From: Cellulomonas sp. URHE0023
Lineage (GTDB): Bacteria > Actinomycetota > Actinomycetes > Actinomycetales > Cellulomonadaceae
Length of the DNA: 64,000 nt
Direction of reading: 5' to 3'
NCBI RefSeq assembly: GCF_000688475.1
Contig: NZ_JIAN01000011.1
Coordinates: forward strand, 1 to 64,000
The translations under genes were made by a program, and so were the position numbers. Under the pieces are notes generated by a model that did not search any database, was not told the DNA's origin, and worked only from the letters and a program-made list of their open reading frames with translations. Positions 26,744 to 34,124 of this stretch are shown piece by piece. Numbering within the stretch: position 1 is the first letter of the stretch; the number at the start of each line of letters is the position of its first letter.

Positions 26744-26749
26744 GATACG

Positions 26750-26784
26750 TCGGGCTGACAGGATTTGAACCTGCGACCCCTTGA
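26750..26784. other. att site (tRNA-Pro 3'-end copy)
   Basis: A 35-bp sequence identical to the last half of tRNA-Pro(GGG) at 37866-37900, from the discriminator base to the 3' strand of the anticodon stem. It is followed by AAAAGCCCGGGGCCG, a slightly diverged element right arm. It is not a functional tRNA because the 5' half is missing. Confidence 0.9.
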
Positions 26785-27000
26785 AAAAGCCCGGGGCCGA
26801 CCGCGTCTCCCCCGTCATCTGGCACTGCCTGGTGAAACCATGTGTGATCTTCGGATTTACGTGATGCGTGGCGGTGAACACCGTGCATCGTTGACTGCTG
26901 TCGAGCGTCGCCGAGCCTTGAATTCGTGGGTAAATGTGGCGGTGTCATCCCCCGCCGACTGCGCGCTCGCCGATCCCTCAAGCCTGCAGCAAGTCACACC
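26785..27000. repeat. right arm of element 3
   Basis: Shares GTGTGTGATC, CGGATTTACG, TGTCGAGCGTCG, AATTCGTGGGTAAATGTGG and CTCGCCGATCCCTCAAGC with the other right arms. Integrase arm-binding sites are expected here. The bases from 27001 to 27246 hold no supported gene. Confidence 0.7.
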
Positions 27001-27246
27001 ACGTCGGCCAGAATGAGGTCCAAGCAGACTCTCGGTACTGGCTGGCCGGGCTCCGACCACGAGCCGCCATCTGTCTAGGCGGTGTCTGCCGGAACGTTGC
27101 CGCAGAGCTGTCGCGGGGTCACCGAACCAAGTCCAGCGACTGTGGCGCCGGACCGCGTGCACCCTGCAGGTCAGCTTCTTGCGCCGAGTCGACATTGGGT
27201 CCACGTCTCGGCAGGCTCCGTCGGTAGGGATCTGGAAGCAGTCGGG

Positions 27247-29328
27247 TTAGAGCGTTCCCAGCGGCGCGCTGGCCGCGTGCGTGAGGATGTCCACAGCGGC
27301 CTGTGGGCCGGTGTCTGGCCCCAGTGTGTCGCGAATGAATTCCAAGGCGCGCGGAAGGCCGAAGTCCCGGCAGATGGACACGACGTCAGGAACGGCGAGC
27401 TCACTCGCGCCGGGGACACTGCGGGCGGCTTCGCCGACTGCCTCACACGACTGGTCGCCATCTCGTGCCGTCAACGTGTCACGCAGCCGAGCGATCACCT
27501 GGCTGTCGAGCTCGAGGGCTGGCCATTGGTCTAGGACGGCCGTGCCGTCCGAATCGTAGTGTCCGTTTCCCCGCACCGTGCCCGGGTCGCGCAGTGCTGA
27601 GCACGCACGCACAGGGACCTCGTAAGCCCCCCAGCTGCACCGGTACTCCTGGTCACGCGTCGCGCTGAGGTACCAGTCGGGGCACTCGGCCCCGAGGTAT
27701 CCGCATGACCGAGTGCCGTCTTCGACTACTCGGGACAGCTCGAGGAAGCATGCACCCGGCTGCGCGCAGTCCGGGTACGTGCTGGGGATCTCTCGAACCG
27801 ATGGTGCATTCAGTGTCGGCGGCACGACTGCTACGGACTGGGAGCCTGGCGCGGCGGGCGTCCAATCGACGCCGAAGGAGTCGAGCGTGCTGCCTGGTGC
27901 GCACGTCAGGTCCGGGACGTCGTAGCTTGCGAACGTCGTGATGTTGCCCGACCAGGTGGATTCGATACGTGTGCTCGACACGTCGGGCGTCATGCACACT
28001 CCCCAGCGCGTCAGGGTCCCGTCGCCCGGATCGTAGGTCGGTGGCCGTTGCGCGGACCATGCCGGGTACCACGTGTAGCACGTTTTGGAAGGGGCCAACA
28101 CGGCCCCGCAGCCATCGGAGCCGACGTAGTTCTGGTCGAAAGCGTCGATACGCGTAAGGACGTAATTGCCGTTCTTGGTCGGGATCGAGGACGTTGCGAC
28201 CCATGGGGACCCGCAACTCAGATCCCGCCAGGATTTGATATCTGTGACGTAGTAGCTCCCTGAGTACGGGTTGGAGTAGTACGCGATCTGGCCGACGACG
28301 TCGCTAAAGGAGCTGCCGCCGGAAAGGCACGCCGACACCTGATTCCTGACCTGCACCGAGGTGTCGGCCGCCGGGACGACCGGGTCGTTCGTCACCGACC
28401 ATGATGCACTGTAGTTGTAGTTCGTCGCATTCTTGGTGTAAACGTGCTGACCGCCGACCCATCCTCGCTCCGCGCGAGGTGGCAAGGGCAAACCGGTTGG
28501 GTCGCCCGAGACGTGCAACGTCTGGTCGTGCAGGTAGCCAGTTGCCGACACCGCGAAGGAGTTGTCGTTGGGCTGGCCAAAAGTGAGACCCGAGACCCCG
28601 CGGGCCGGTCGGGCGGCCACAGTCGCACCACTGGGCCCGGAGACGCTCGTTGCGTCGACGTACGAGTTCTCATAGGCGATCGTCCGGAAACCGTCCATCC
28701 ACCAGGGCGCTACCCCGTCACACTCCATGACGCTTAGATAGAAGAATTCCATTTGATCAAAACCTGACGTCCAATCCGCGAAGTCGACGCCCTCGTCGAT
28801 GGCCTGGAGGTAAAAGTCGATCAGCGGCTTGTACGGCTTCAAGTACGGTTTCAGGGGCTTGATCTTTTCTGCTTCCTTCGTTGCCAACTTGAAGTAGGAC
28901 CTAAGTTGATCTGTTTGGTGCTTTGCCTGGGCAATGTCATACGCGCTGCGCGCGATCTCCTTGCGCACGCACATTCGCCACGACGCCCGCCCTCCAAATT
29001 TAGACACCTCGCCCTCGAGGTCCACGACGAGACTATGATTATGTTCATGCAGATAGGGTGCCGTAAGGGCGGTGACGCCCGCCTCAATGTCGGCGTAAGA
29101 CAGGTTCCACGCGGTGGTCGACATATCCTGATACCAGTCGAGTGTTGCGCACGACCACTCGTCCGTAAGCGGCGAGGGATGTTCTGAGCACTCGATCTGG
29201 CTTGGGTTGATGGGCCAGGGATCATCTGGACCGGCCGATGCGGGCGAACTGAGCAACCCGATCGACAACAACGCGCCAACGGACGCCACCACGACACTGA
29301 TGCGGCGTCGCGCAGAAAACATGAACAT
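27247..29328 (-). CDS. large secreted protein of unknown function
   Basis: A 693-residue exported protein. A basic start (FSARRRIS), hydrophobic core and S-P-A-S-A-G cleavage site give a Sec signal peptide of about 32 residues, with no later membrane segment. The N-terminal third is helical with K/P repeats. The middle and end are rich in Tyr, Trp, Ser and paired Cys (C-G-A-V-L-A-P-S-K-T-C, C-A-Q-P-G-A-C), suggesting disulfide-stabilised beta domains. ATG 29328 follows GGAAG. I do not recognise the family. Such proteins can accompany RHS-type toxin loci, and RHS remnants lie in the next element, but this link is inference. Confidence 0.7.
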   Translation of the reverse strand: MFMFSARRRISVVVASVGALLSIGLLSSPASAGPDDPWPINPSQIECSEHPSPLTDEWSCATLDWYQDMSTTAWNLSYADIEAGVTALTAPYLHEHNHSLVVDLEGEVSKFGGRASWRMCVRKEIARSAYDIAQAKHQTDQLRSYFKLATKEAEKIKPLKPYLKPYKPLIDFYLQAIDEGVDFADWTSGFDQMEFFYLSVMECDGVAPWWMDGFRTIAYENSYVDATSVSGPSGATVAARPARGVSGLTFGQPNDNSFAVSATGYLHDQTLHVSGDPTGLPLPPRAERGWVGGQHVYTKNATNYNYSASWSVTNDPVVPAADTSVQVRNQVSACLSGGSSFSDVVGQIAYYSNPYSGSYYVTDIKSWRDLSCGSPWVATSSIPTKNGNYVLTRIDAFDQNYVGSDGCGAVLAPSKTCYTWYPAWSAQRPPTYDPGDGTLTRWGVCMTPDVSSTRIESTWSGNITTFASYDVPDLTCAPGSTLDSFGVDWTPAAPGSQSVAVVPPTLNAPSVREIPSTYPDCAQPGACFLELSRVVEDGTRSCGYLGAECPDWYLSATRDQEYRCSWGAYEVPVRACSALRDPGTVRGNGHYDSDGTAVLDQWPALELDSQVIARLRDTLTARDGDQSCEAVGEAARSVPGASELAVPDVVSICRDFGLPRALEFIRDTLGPDTGPQAAVDILTHAASAPLGTL

Positions 29329-29615
29329 TGACTTCCGTTCCTCCAAAGGCGCCCGCACTTCACTGCGGCACGTTTCCCAACCGAGTGGACTGTTTCACGG
29401 GTCACGCCACGCCGAGTTTGTAACGGCCCTCACTCACCCATACGGGTGTACCGGGCGTATCGCCGCCTCGCTGGCCTCGCCCGGCTGGCGGTCGAACGAC
29501 ACCGCGCTGTACTGCTGGCTCTCCGTGTAGCCGCCGGGCGGACGGTTCGGTCCGGCCCGACACGCGGCTGTGCAATGACTGTCAGTCTCTCTGGAGCCGG
29601 ATCCGCGTGGATCGC
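29329..29615. other. upstream region of the secreted-protein gene
   Basis: About 290 bases with no supported gene. It should contain the promoter of the secreted-protein gene on the minus strand. Confidence 0.4.
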
Positions 29616-29745
29616 CTAGATGCACCGACCTTGAGCGTTGTTGACGCGGTCGATGGGGGCTGGCCCCGATGCCGATGTGGGATCCTTCCAGGTTGTAGTG
29701 CGAGAGCCAGGTCGGCAAGAGCGCGCAGCGCTCGTCGTTGCTGGC
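29616..29745 (-). pseudogene. IS481-family transposase, C-terminal remnant with frameshift
   Basis: The minus strand encodes L-P-T-W-L-S-H-Y-N-L-E-G-S-H-I-G-I-G-A-S-P, the C-terminal signature of IS481 transposases (W-x-x-H-Y-N-x-x-R-x-H). One extra C in a C-run then shifts the frame; in the corrected frame it continues I-D-R-V-N-N-A-Q-G-R-C-I and stops at 29616. Nothing of the catalytic DDE core remains. Confidence 0.65.
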
Positions 29746-29821
29746 AGACCCACTGGGGTCAGGCCGTACCACTACACATCCACAGCCCACCCGCCGAAAA
29801 TCAGGACGCGCGTATTCCCGC

Positions 29822-30115
29822 TCATCGGCCATGTAACACGAGGCGCACACCGGTCGCTACGTCCGCACACGTCCGTGACGAGGGGTCATCGAGGGCCCTC
29901 ATGAGAATCCGGGCAACGTGTCTGCCGTCGGAGTCGAACGATCCCAGCTTCAGCTCGATCATCTGCTCCTGGATCACATCGAGCGGCGGATGCTCACCGT
30001 CGCGGTCGATAGAGAACAACGGCACGTGCTCACACTGGGACGCGGCTGCCTCAATCTCCTCGAGATCCGCGAGAGTCCTCGGAAACTTGGTAGCCGCACA
30101 CAGATCGTCAGTCAT
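29822..30115 (-). CDS. small hypothetical protein
   Basis: A 97-residue soluble protein (M-T-D-D-L-C-A-A-T-K-F-P, I-E-L-K-L-G-S-F-D-S-D-G-R-H-V). The ATG at 30115 overlaps the end of the excisionase-like gene by eight bases, which suggests coupling. It has no signal peptide and no known motif. Its position, between a truncated xis and the IS481 remnant, is where the integrase would lie in element 1, so it is probably acquired cargo. Confidence 0.5.
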   Translation of the reverse strand: MTDDLCAATKFPRTLADLEEIEAAASQCEHVPLFSIDRDGEHPPLDVIQEQMIELKLGSFDSDGRHVARILMRALDDPSSRTCADVATGVRLVLHGR

Positions 30116-30425
30116 GCCATGCCATCGGCTGGGGATGCCGACAGAGTGAGCCAATCAGCATGTCGAGTGGCAGCGCTGCCACCTCAGAGTCGCACAACTC
30201 CCGGCCCTCGAGGGGACCAGGTTGCACATCCGCCAGCGCGAACTTGAGGTGCCGACCGATGCGCACGGCGCACGGTCCCTTGCCCTCGGTCCGCCACCGG
30301 TAGATGGTCACGACGGGAACGCCCACGTACTCCGCCAGCGTCTCCATGCTGAGCAGTGGCTCCAGCCCGTCAGTCGCCAGCGGTGAGGTCGTCAGGGCTT
30401 CTTCGGATTGCTTGTTCGTGTTCAT
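30108..30425 (-). CDS. excisionase-like helix-turn-helix protein with altered C-terminus
   Basis: Residues of about 22-68 (G-L-E-P-L-L-S-M-E-T-L-A-E-Y-V-G-V-P and T-I-Y-R-W-R-T-E-G) are nearly identical to the excisionase of element 1 and form a MerR/AlpA-type winged helix. After A-L-A-D-V-Q the two diverge: here P-G-P-L-E-G-R-E-L follows instead of A-W-L-G-N-V-R-E. This indicates that the 3' end and the adjoining integrase were lost by a deletion and replaced. The ATG at 30425 is preferred over 30431. DNA-binding may be retained. Confidence 0.7.
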   Translation of the reverse strand: MNTNKQSEEALTTSPLATDGLEPLLSMETLAEYVGVPVVTIYRWRTEGKGPCAVRIGRHLKFALADVQPGPLEGRELCDSEVAALPLDMLIGSLCRHPQPMAWHD

Positions 30426-30570
30426 GCACACGGGTGTGCGAGCGAGTGCGCAACACGCGACGGCGATGCGCTTCGTTGCGCACGATCGAGGGGGCGACCC
30501 GCTGCGTTCGCCCGTCTCGGCGGGATAAACGCGGGGAAAACGCGGGATCGATCATATCTAGAGACTCCTC

Positions 30571-30601
30571 AGGCCTGGTGAGACACCGTCTCACCAGGCC
30601 T
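30571..30601. repeat. 31-base perfect hairpin next to att
   Basis: Identical to the copies at 26713-26743 and 37829-37859, with 14-bp arms around ACC. It lies 6 bases before the att core. Confidence 0.85.
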
Positions 30602-30607
30602 GATACG

Positions 30608-30642
30608 TCGGGCTGACAGGATTTGAACCTGCGACCCCTTGA
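30608..30642. other. att site (tRNA-Pro 3'-end copy)
   Basis: A 35-bp exact copy of 37866-37900 (T-arm, variable region and 3' anticodon stem strand of tRNA-Pro), followed by the element right-arm start AGAATCCCGGGGCCG. It is the junction of elements 3 and 2. Confidence 0.9.
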
Positions 30643-30870
30643 AGAATCCCGGGGCCGCCGGCGTCTCCCCCGACATCTCGCACCACATGGCAAAACCGTG
30701 TGTGATCTGCGGATTTACGCGATGCGCGGCTGGAAACACTTTGCACCGTTGCCTGTTGTCGAGCATCGTTTTGCGGCGAATTCGTGGGGTAAACGTGGGG
30801 CGCGCAATCCCCGCCCACTGCGCGCTCGCCGACCTCTCAAGCATGCCTCAAGCCACCCCCCTCGCCCAGG
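30643..30870. repeat. right arm of element 2
   Basis: Carries AGAATCCCGGGGCCG, GTGTGTGATCTGCGGATTTA, GCGAATTCGTGGGGTAAACG and CTCTCAAGCATGCCTCAAG, as in the arms after 32893 and 18611. The bases from 30871 to 30970 hold nothing recognisable. Confidence 0.75.
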
Positions 30871-30970
30871 ACGGGGTTCTCCGGCCCGGGGCTGTCCGCG
30901 CGTGAGACGTCGCCCCTGCGAGCACATTGCCTATCGGATCCATGATGTCGCGCCTTCTCTTCTAGCGTCC

Positions 30971-30993
30971 GCACGCCCGATGTGGGCGTGCGC
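30971..30993. terminator. hairpin downstream of the RHS core fragment
   Basis: Arms CGCACGCCC and GGGCGTGCG around GATGT. It lies beyond the RHS core fragment in the minus direction, about 30 bases after a second, longer hairpin at 31021-31057. No T-tract. Confidence 0.4.
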
Positions 30994-31020
30994 AAGGCAA
31001 AGTCGGTGTGCTGGGGTGGT

Positions 31021-31057
31021 CGGGCAGCGACGCAGCACGAGGCCGCGTCGCTGCCCG
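31021..31057. repeat. 13-bp inverted repeat abutting the RHS core fragment
   Basis: Arms CGGGCAGCGACGC and GCGTCGCTGCCCG around an 11-base loop. It sits exactly where the RHS core reading frame loses similarity, so it may be a terminator or a recombination-junction feature. Confidence 0.5.
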
Positions 31058-31062
31058 ACCCT

Positions 31063-31308
31063 GGTGGTACCGGTGGGGTCGGTGGACTCCCCCGCGTACC
31101 CGAACCGGCTCGCGGTCGAGACGGCGGTCCCGGCGGTGGCCAGCGGTTGGCCGTAGGTGTCGTAGTCGGCGTCGGAGGTTACCGCGCCGGCCTGGTTGGT
31201 GGTGGTGCGGACCGAGCCGATCAGGTCGGTGTGAAGGTAGGTGGCGGTGTCGTCGGCGCGGGTAATCTGGGCGAGCGGGGTGCTGGCCAGGCCGTCGACT
31301 GGTTCAAC
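31063..31308 (-). pseudogene. RHS core-region fragment
   Basis: About 80 residues with the RHS core pattern: P-L-A-Q-I-T, Y-L-H-T-D-L-I-G-S-V-R-T-T-T, D-Y-D-T-Y-G-Q-P and F-G-Y-A-G-E. The usual continuation G-L-Y-Y-L-R-A-R-Y-Y-D-P and the C-terminal toxin are absent, replaced by a hairpin. It lies after the immunity candidate, the position of orphan tip modules in RHS loci. Confidence 0.7.
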
Positions 31309-31505
31309 TTGACACCCGCCGGCGCCCCACCCTCGGCTACCGACCACCCAACGAGGTCGAAACCGAGCCCTACCGTCCGTCCCGAGGATCGCCATCGAAA
31401 CGCCTTCGCAGCGCCTGGATCTGTACTCGCAAAGGCGACGGCCGATGTCACCACGTCCCGGGGGGCGGAAGCGAATCGGCCCGGCCGCCCGAGAGGGCAA
31501 ACCGA

Positions 31506-31841
31506 TCACTGAGACCGCTCGGCTGCCTTTCGCCCCAGTTCTGTCAGGCGCAGCCAGAACCCATCGCCCATAGGCGCCCAGCCGAAGCGATCAAGCTCGT
31601 CCATGGCACGCCCCACCCAGGCGGAGATGGGTAGGCTCCAGTCCTCGAAACCAGATTCGGCGAGCCCACCGGGAACCATCAGGCCTTCTTCGAAAAGCCG
31701 ACCCAGCACATGTTGGGTGAGCATCCGAGTCTCGGGAGTGATCGCACCATGTGTCGAGTACCAAACGACGTCGTGCAGCGAGACCCAATCTGCGAGGCCT
31801 CGCTCCAGCAACTCTGCGACGGTCCGAGACTCACTCACCAC
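31506..31841 (-). CDS. candidate immunity protein of an RHS toxin
   Basis: A 111-residue acidic, helical, soluble protein (W-V-S-L-H-D-V-V-W-Y-S-T-H, R-A-M-D-E-L-D-R-F-G-W). GTG starts at 31841 and 31838 overlap the stop of the toxin-like fragment by 7 or 4 bases, the arrangement typical of toxin-immunity pairs. No family is recognised. Immunity function is inferred from size, acidity and overlap. Confidence 0.55.
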   Translation of the reverse strand: MVSESRTVAELLERGLADWVSLHDVVWYSTHGAITPETRMLTQHVLGRLFEEGLMVPGGLAESGFEDWSLPISAWVGRAMDELDRFGWAPMGDGFWLRLTELGRKAAERSQ

Positions 31842-32104
31842 GGGACACCGTCCGCGAGGTGAACCGTCCGTGCCGGACCACTCGGCGGGAAGATGTCAAT
31901 AGCGGGCCCGCCAGTCGTCGACCCGGTTCGCCATTGGACAACCCCTCCGTCTGGCAACTGGAAAACATCAGGCACCCTGGGTCCGCGAGCTGGCAGCCGT
32001 TCAGCACCCACGACCCAGGCGTCGAACGTCCGCTGCATCTCATCGACCGATCCGGCAGTGCGAATAGTCCGGTTGTCACCTCTCGCAAGTCTCCGGAATG
32101 AGTC
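31835..32104 (-). pseudogene. RHS-type C-terminal toxin-like module, detached from its repeats
   Basis: An open frame carries F-R-R-L-A-R-G-D-N-R-T-I-R-T-A-G, then F-D-A-W-V-V-G-A and L-P-D-G-G-V-V-Q-W-R-T-G-S, ending G-V-P-W before the stop. It resembles small C-terminal toxin domains of RHS proteins. It is in a different frame from the RHS repeats that end at 32104, so it cannot be made as one protein without a frameshift. The exact activity is unknown. Confidence 0.5.
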
Positions 32105-32778
32105 TAGAACCAGGTCCGAGTTGCGAGCCGGCGGCCCGCGGTGTCCGTCGAGGTGACCTGACGGCCCGCCGCATCGTAGGTGTAGATGGTGCGCCCACCG
32201 GCCGCGTCGGTGTACGTGGTGAGCTTGCCGGTCGGGTCGTACGCCCAGGTCAGCCTTGAGGCGTCCGCGCGCAGCACCGATACCGGACGACCCGCGAGGT
32301 CGTACGTCGTGGTCCCGGCACGCCCGTCGGCATCGGTGACCGTGACCGGGCGGCCGGCCAGGTCGTAGGTGGTGACGGTCGTCGCCTTGCCCAGGGGGTC
32401 GGTGACCTTCACCATCTGGTCGGCCACGTCGTAGGTGTATGTGGTGCGTGCACCCGAAGGGCTGACCGTGGCGGTGACCCGGTTGCCCGCGTCGTACTCC
32501 GTGCGCGACACCCGACCCAACGCGTCAGTGGACGTGACCGGCCGACCCAGGGCGTCGTACGTCGTGCTCGTGGTCTTTCCGGCCGGGTCGGTGACCGTGC
32601 TCGGACGCCCGGCGGCGTCATAGGCGAAGGTCGTACGCGCACCAGCGGGATCGAGCACGGCGGTGAGCCGCCCGGCCCGGTCGTACTCGCGGATGCTGCT
32701 CGCCCCGGTGGCGTCGGTCGAGGACGTCACCTGCCCGGCCGCGTTGTACTGCGTAGAGGTGACGGCGCCCCGCTCGAA
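32104..32778 (-). pseudogene. RHS/YD-repeat fragment
   Basis: About 225 residues of YD repeats: Y-D-x-A-G-R-x-x-x-x-T-D-x-x-G occurs about ten times (for example Y-D-A-L-G-R-P-V, Y-D-L-A-G-R-P-V). This is the beta-cocoon part of an RHS polymorphic toxin. The 5' end with signal and core shell is missing, as the frame runs straight into the element left arm; the 3' end stops at 32104. It is a truncated relic. Confidence 0.8.
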
Positions 32779-32821
32779 GGTGCGGGGTTTGCGTGGGGTT
32801 TTGGTCCGCCGATCAAATCTC

Positions 32822-32852
32822 AGGCCTGGTGAGACACCGTCCCACCAGGCCT
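32822..32852. repeat. 31-base hairpin next to att, one change
   Basis: Same hairpin as at 37829-37859 but with GTCCCACC instead of GTCTCACC in one arm. It is preceded by GGGGTTTGCGTGGGGTTTTGGTCC, the left-arm type also found at 11.8 kb. Confidence 0.8.
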
Positions 32853-32858
32853 GATACG

Positions 32859-32893
32859 TCGGGCTGACAGGATTTGAACCTGCGACCCCTTGA
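32859..32893. other. att site (tRNA-Pro 3'-end copy)
   Basis: A 35-bp exact copy of 37866-37900, followed by AGAATCCCGGGGCCGACG. It is the outer (right-arm) end of element 1, which lies between here and the tRNA gene. Confidence 0.9.
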
Positions 32894-33280
32894 AGAATCC
32901 CGGGGCCGACGATCTCTCCCCCGTCGTCTCGCATCAACTGGTGAAACCGTGTGTGATCTGCGGATTTAGGCTATCCGCGGCGATGAACTCCGCGCATCGT
33001 CGGGTGTTGTCGAGCCTCGCCATGCAGCGAATTCGTGGGGTAAACGTGGGGACTACGATCCCCCGCTGGCCAAGTTTTCAATCACTCAAGCATGCCTCAA
33101 GGCGCACCGCCTCGGCCACAGCGACGTCCCGCAGATCCGACCTGTGGGTCGTCGGGCGACTACAGCATCCACAGTCACCAAGCGCACCCACGAACTGGTT
33201 CGCGACGGCCAACGGCGACGGCAAGCTCCGATGAGCCGCTATCCGTTCCGACCCGCAGCCCACGTCGGCGGAATATGCGC
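32894..33280. repeat. right arm of element 1
   Basis: The best-preserved right arm. It contains AGAATCCCGGGGCCG, GTGTGTGATCTGCGGATTTA, GAATTCGTGGGGTAAACG, AATCACTCAAGCATGCCTCA and AAGCTCCGATGAGCCGCTAT, and aligns with 13669-13990 along its whole length. The bases from 33281 to 33590 hold no supported gene. Confidence 0.8.
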
Positions 33281-33590
33281 GGCGATTTCTGCAAAGACGG
33301 AGGATTCATCCAAACGGCTCATCGATGTTTGACTGACGCCGGGCGTACCTCAAGGTTCGCTGCACCGGTGAAACGAACAGCTCCACGATTGTGCGGATCG
33401 TGAACAAACCGGCGCATGCCCGTGGACAGGTAGGACGTCGCTCCGCGCTCCGACCTCGACCTCCTGCTCGAGGCAACAAAACGTTCCCCCGACGCAGCTG
33501 GCGAAGTCCGGCACGCTCACTGGCCGTCAGCCGAGACTGTTGCCGTCCTCGACGTCTGCCGCATGTATTCGTGGCAGCGTCAGTCGCAAG

Positions 33591-34124
33591 TCATCCGACC
33601 TTCGGTCGGCACGCGCTCTCGCCGGAGAAGACAGTGCCGTCGGGGCCTGTGAGCACGTACACGGTGCCCCCGTACTGGTCGGTTCCGCTGAGCCCGCGTA
33701 CGTCCTGGCCCATGTTCCGAGGCTGCACGACCAAGTCGCGCTGCTCCCACACCTCACGGATCGTCACGAAGGCAGCATCCACGTCCTCCAGTGCCGGCCC
33801 CTGCATCTCTTCTAGGTGAAGGGTGTATGCGGGCGCGCCATCGAGCTCGCAAGAGAATGGCGCGGCCCGGACGACGTTCGTCTCCGTCGGTAGCGAGATG
33901 GCCGCAACGGCGTCCTGCATCGCGGCGGTCAGCGCATCACGGGACTGCGTCGCGCTCAGTGCAGGCTCGTCGGGCACGGTCTCTCCCTTGTTCAGCATGA
34001 CCACAACGATCAGGACGCCCACCCCGGCGAGCAGGGCACCGATCGCCCACACCGCACGGCGACGACGCGGGGGCACCCCGGGTTGCGGGTGTGTGGCGGT
34101 CGGATCGGTCGTCTCAGAAGCCAA
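33591..34124 (-). CDS. hypothetical single-pass membrane protein
   Basis: A 177-residue protein. After a Pro/Arg-rich start it has one hydrophobic helix (A-V-W-A-I-G-A-L-L-A-G-V-G-V-L-I-V-V-V-M) at about 24-44, and then an extracellular domain of about 130 residues. It overlaps the upstream DUF1023 gene by 11 bases, indicating coupling. Small membrane-anchored partners next to DUF1023 proteins occur in actinobacteria; an immunity-like or partner role is inferred. The family is not recognised. Confidence 0.6.
   Translation of the reverse strand: MASETTDPTATHPQPGVPPRRRRAVWAIGALLAGVGVLIVVVMLNKGETVPDEPALSATQSRDALTAAMQDAVAAISLPTETNVVRAAPFSCELDGAPAYTLHLEEMQGPALEDVDAAFVTIREVWEQRDLVVQPRNMGQDVRGLSGTDQYGGTVYVLTGPDGTVFSGESACRPKVG

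Larger units (their letters stand above)
18577..26749. mobile_element. element 4 of the tRNA-Pro array (int and xis lost)
   Basis: Bounded by the degenerate att at 18577 and the att at 26750. The right-arm remnant after 18611 and the left arm from 26575 both match the other elements. No integrase or excisionase remains; the arm stops just at the xis start codon. The cargo is an NAD(P)-binding protein, an AfsR-like regulator, a CPBP protease, a membrane protein and a lipoprotein. It may be one element or a merged remnant of two. Confidence 0.55.
26750..30607. mobile_element. element 3 of the tRNA-Pro array (xis kept, integrase deleted)
   Basis: A 3.9-kb unit between two identical 35-bp att copies. 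It holds a right arm, a large secreted protein, an IS481 remnant, a small hypothetical gene and an excisionase-like gene whose 3' end is replaced. No integrase is present, so excision would need the integrase of element 1 in trans. Confidence 0.7.
30608..32858. mobile_element. element 2 of the tRNA-Pro array (RHS cargo, no int or xis)
   Basis: A 2.25-kb unit between two exact att copies. It contains a right arm, an RHS core piece, an immunity candidate, a toxin-like C-terminus and a block of RHS repeats. The left arm lacks xis and int; RHS repeats run directly into the arm at about 32778. Confidence 0.7.

Noticed and set aside
26750-32893. Separate tRNA genes at 26.75, 30.61 and 32.86 kb
   Set aside because: Only the 3' half of the tRNA is present. 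No D arm, anticodon loop or 5' acceptor strand can be found beside them.
18577-33280. A CRISPR array, suggested by the recurring repeats
   Set aside because: Repeat spacing is 2 to 8 kb, the units are tRNA-derived and no cas gene is present.
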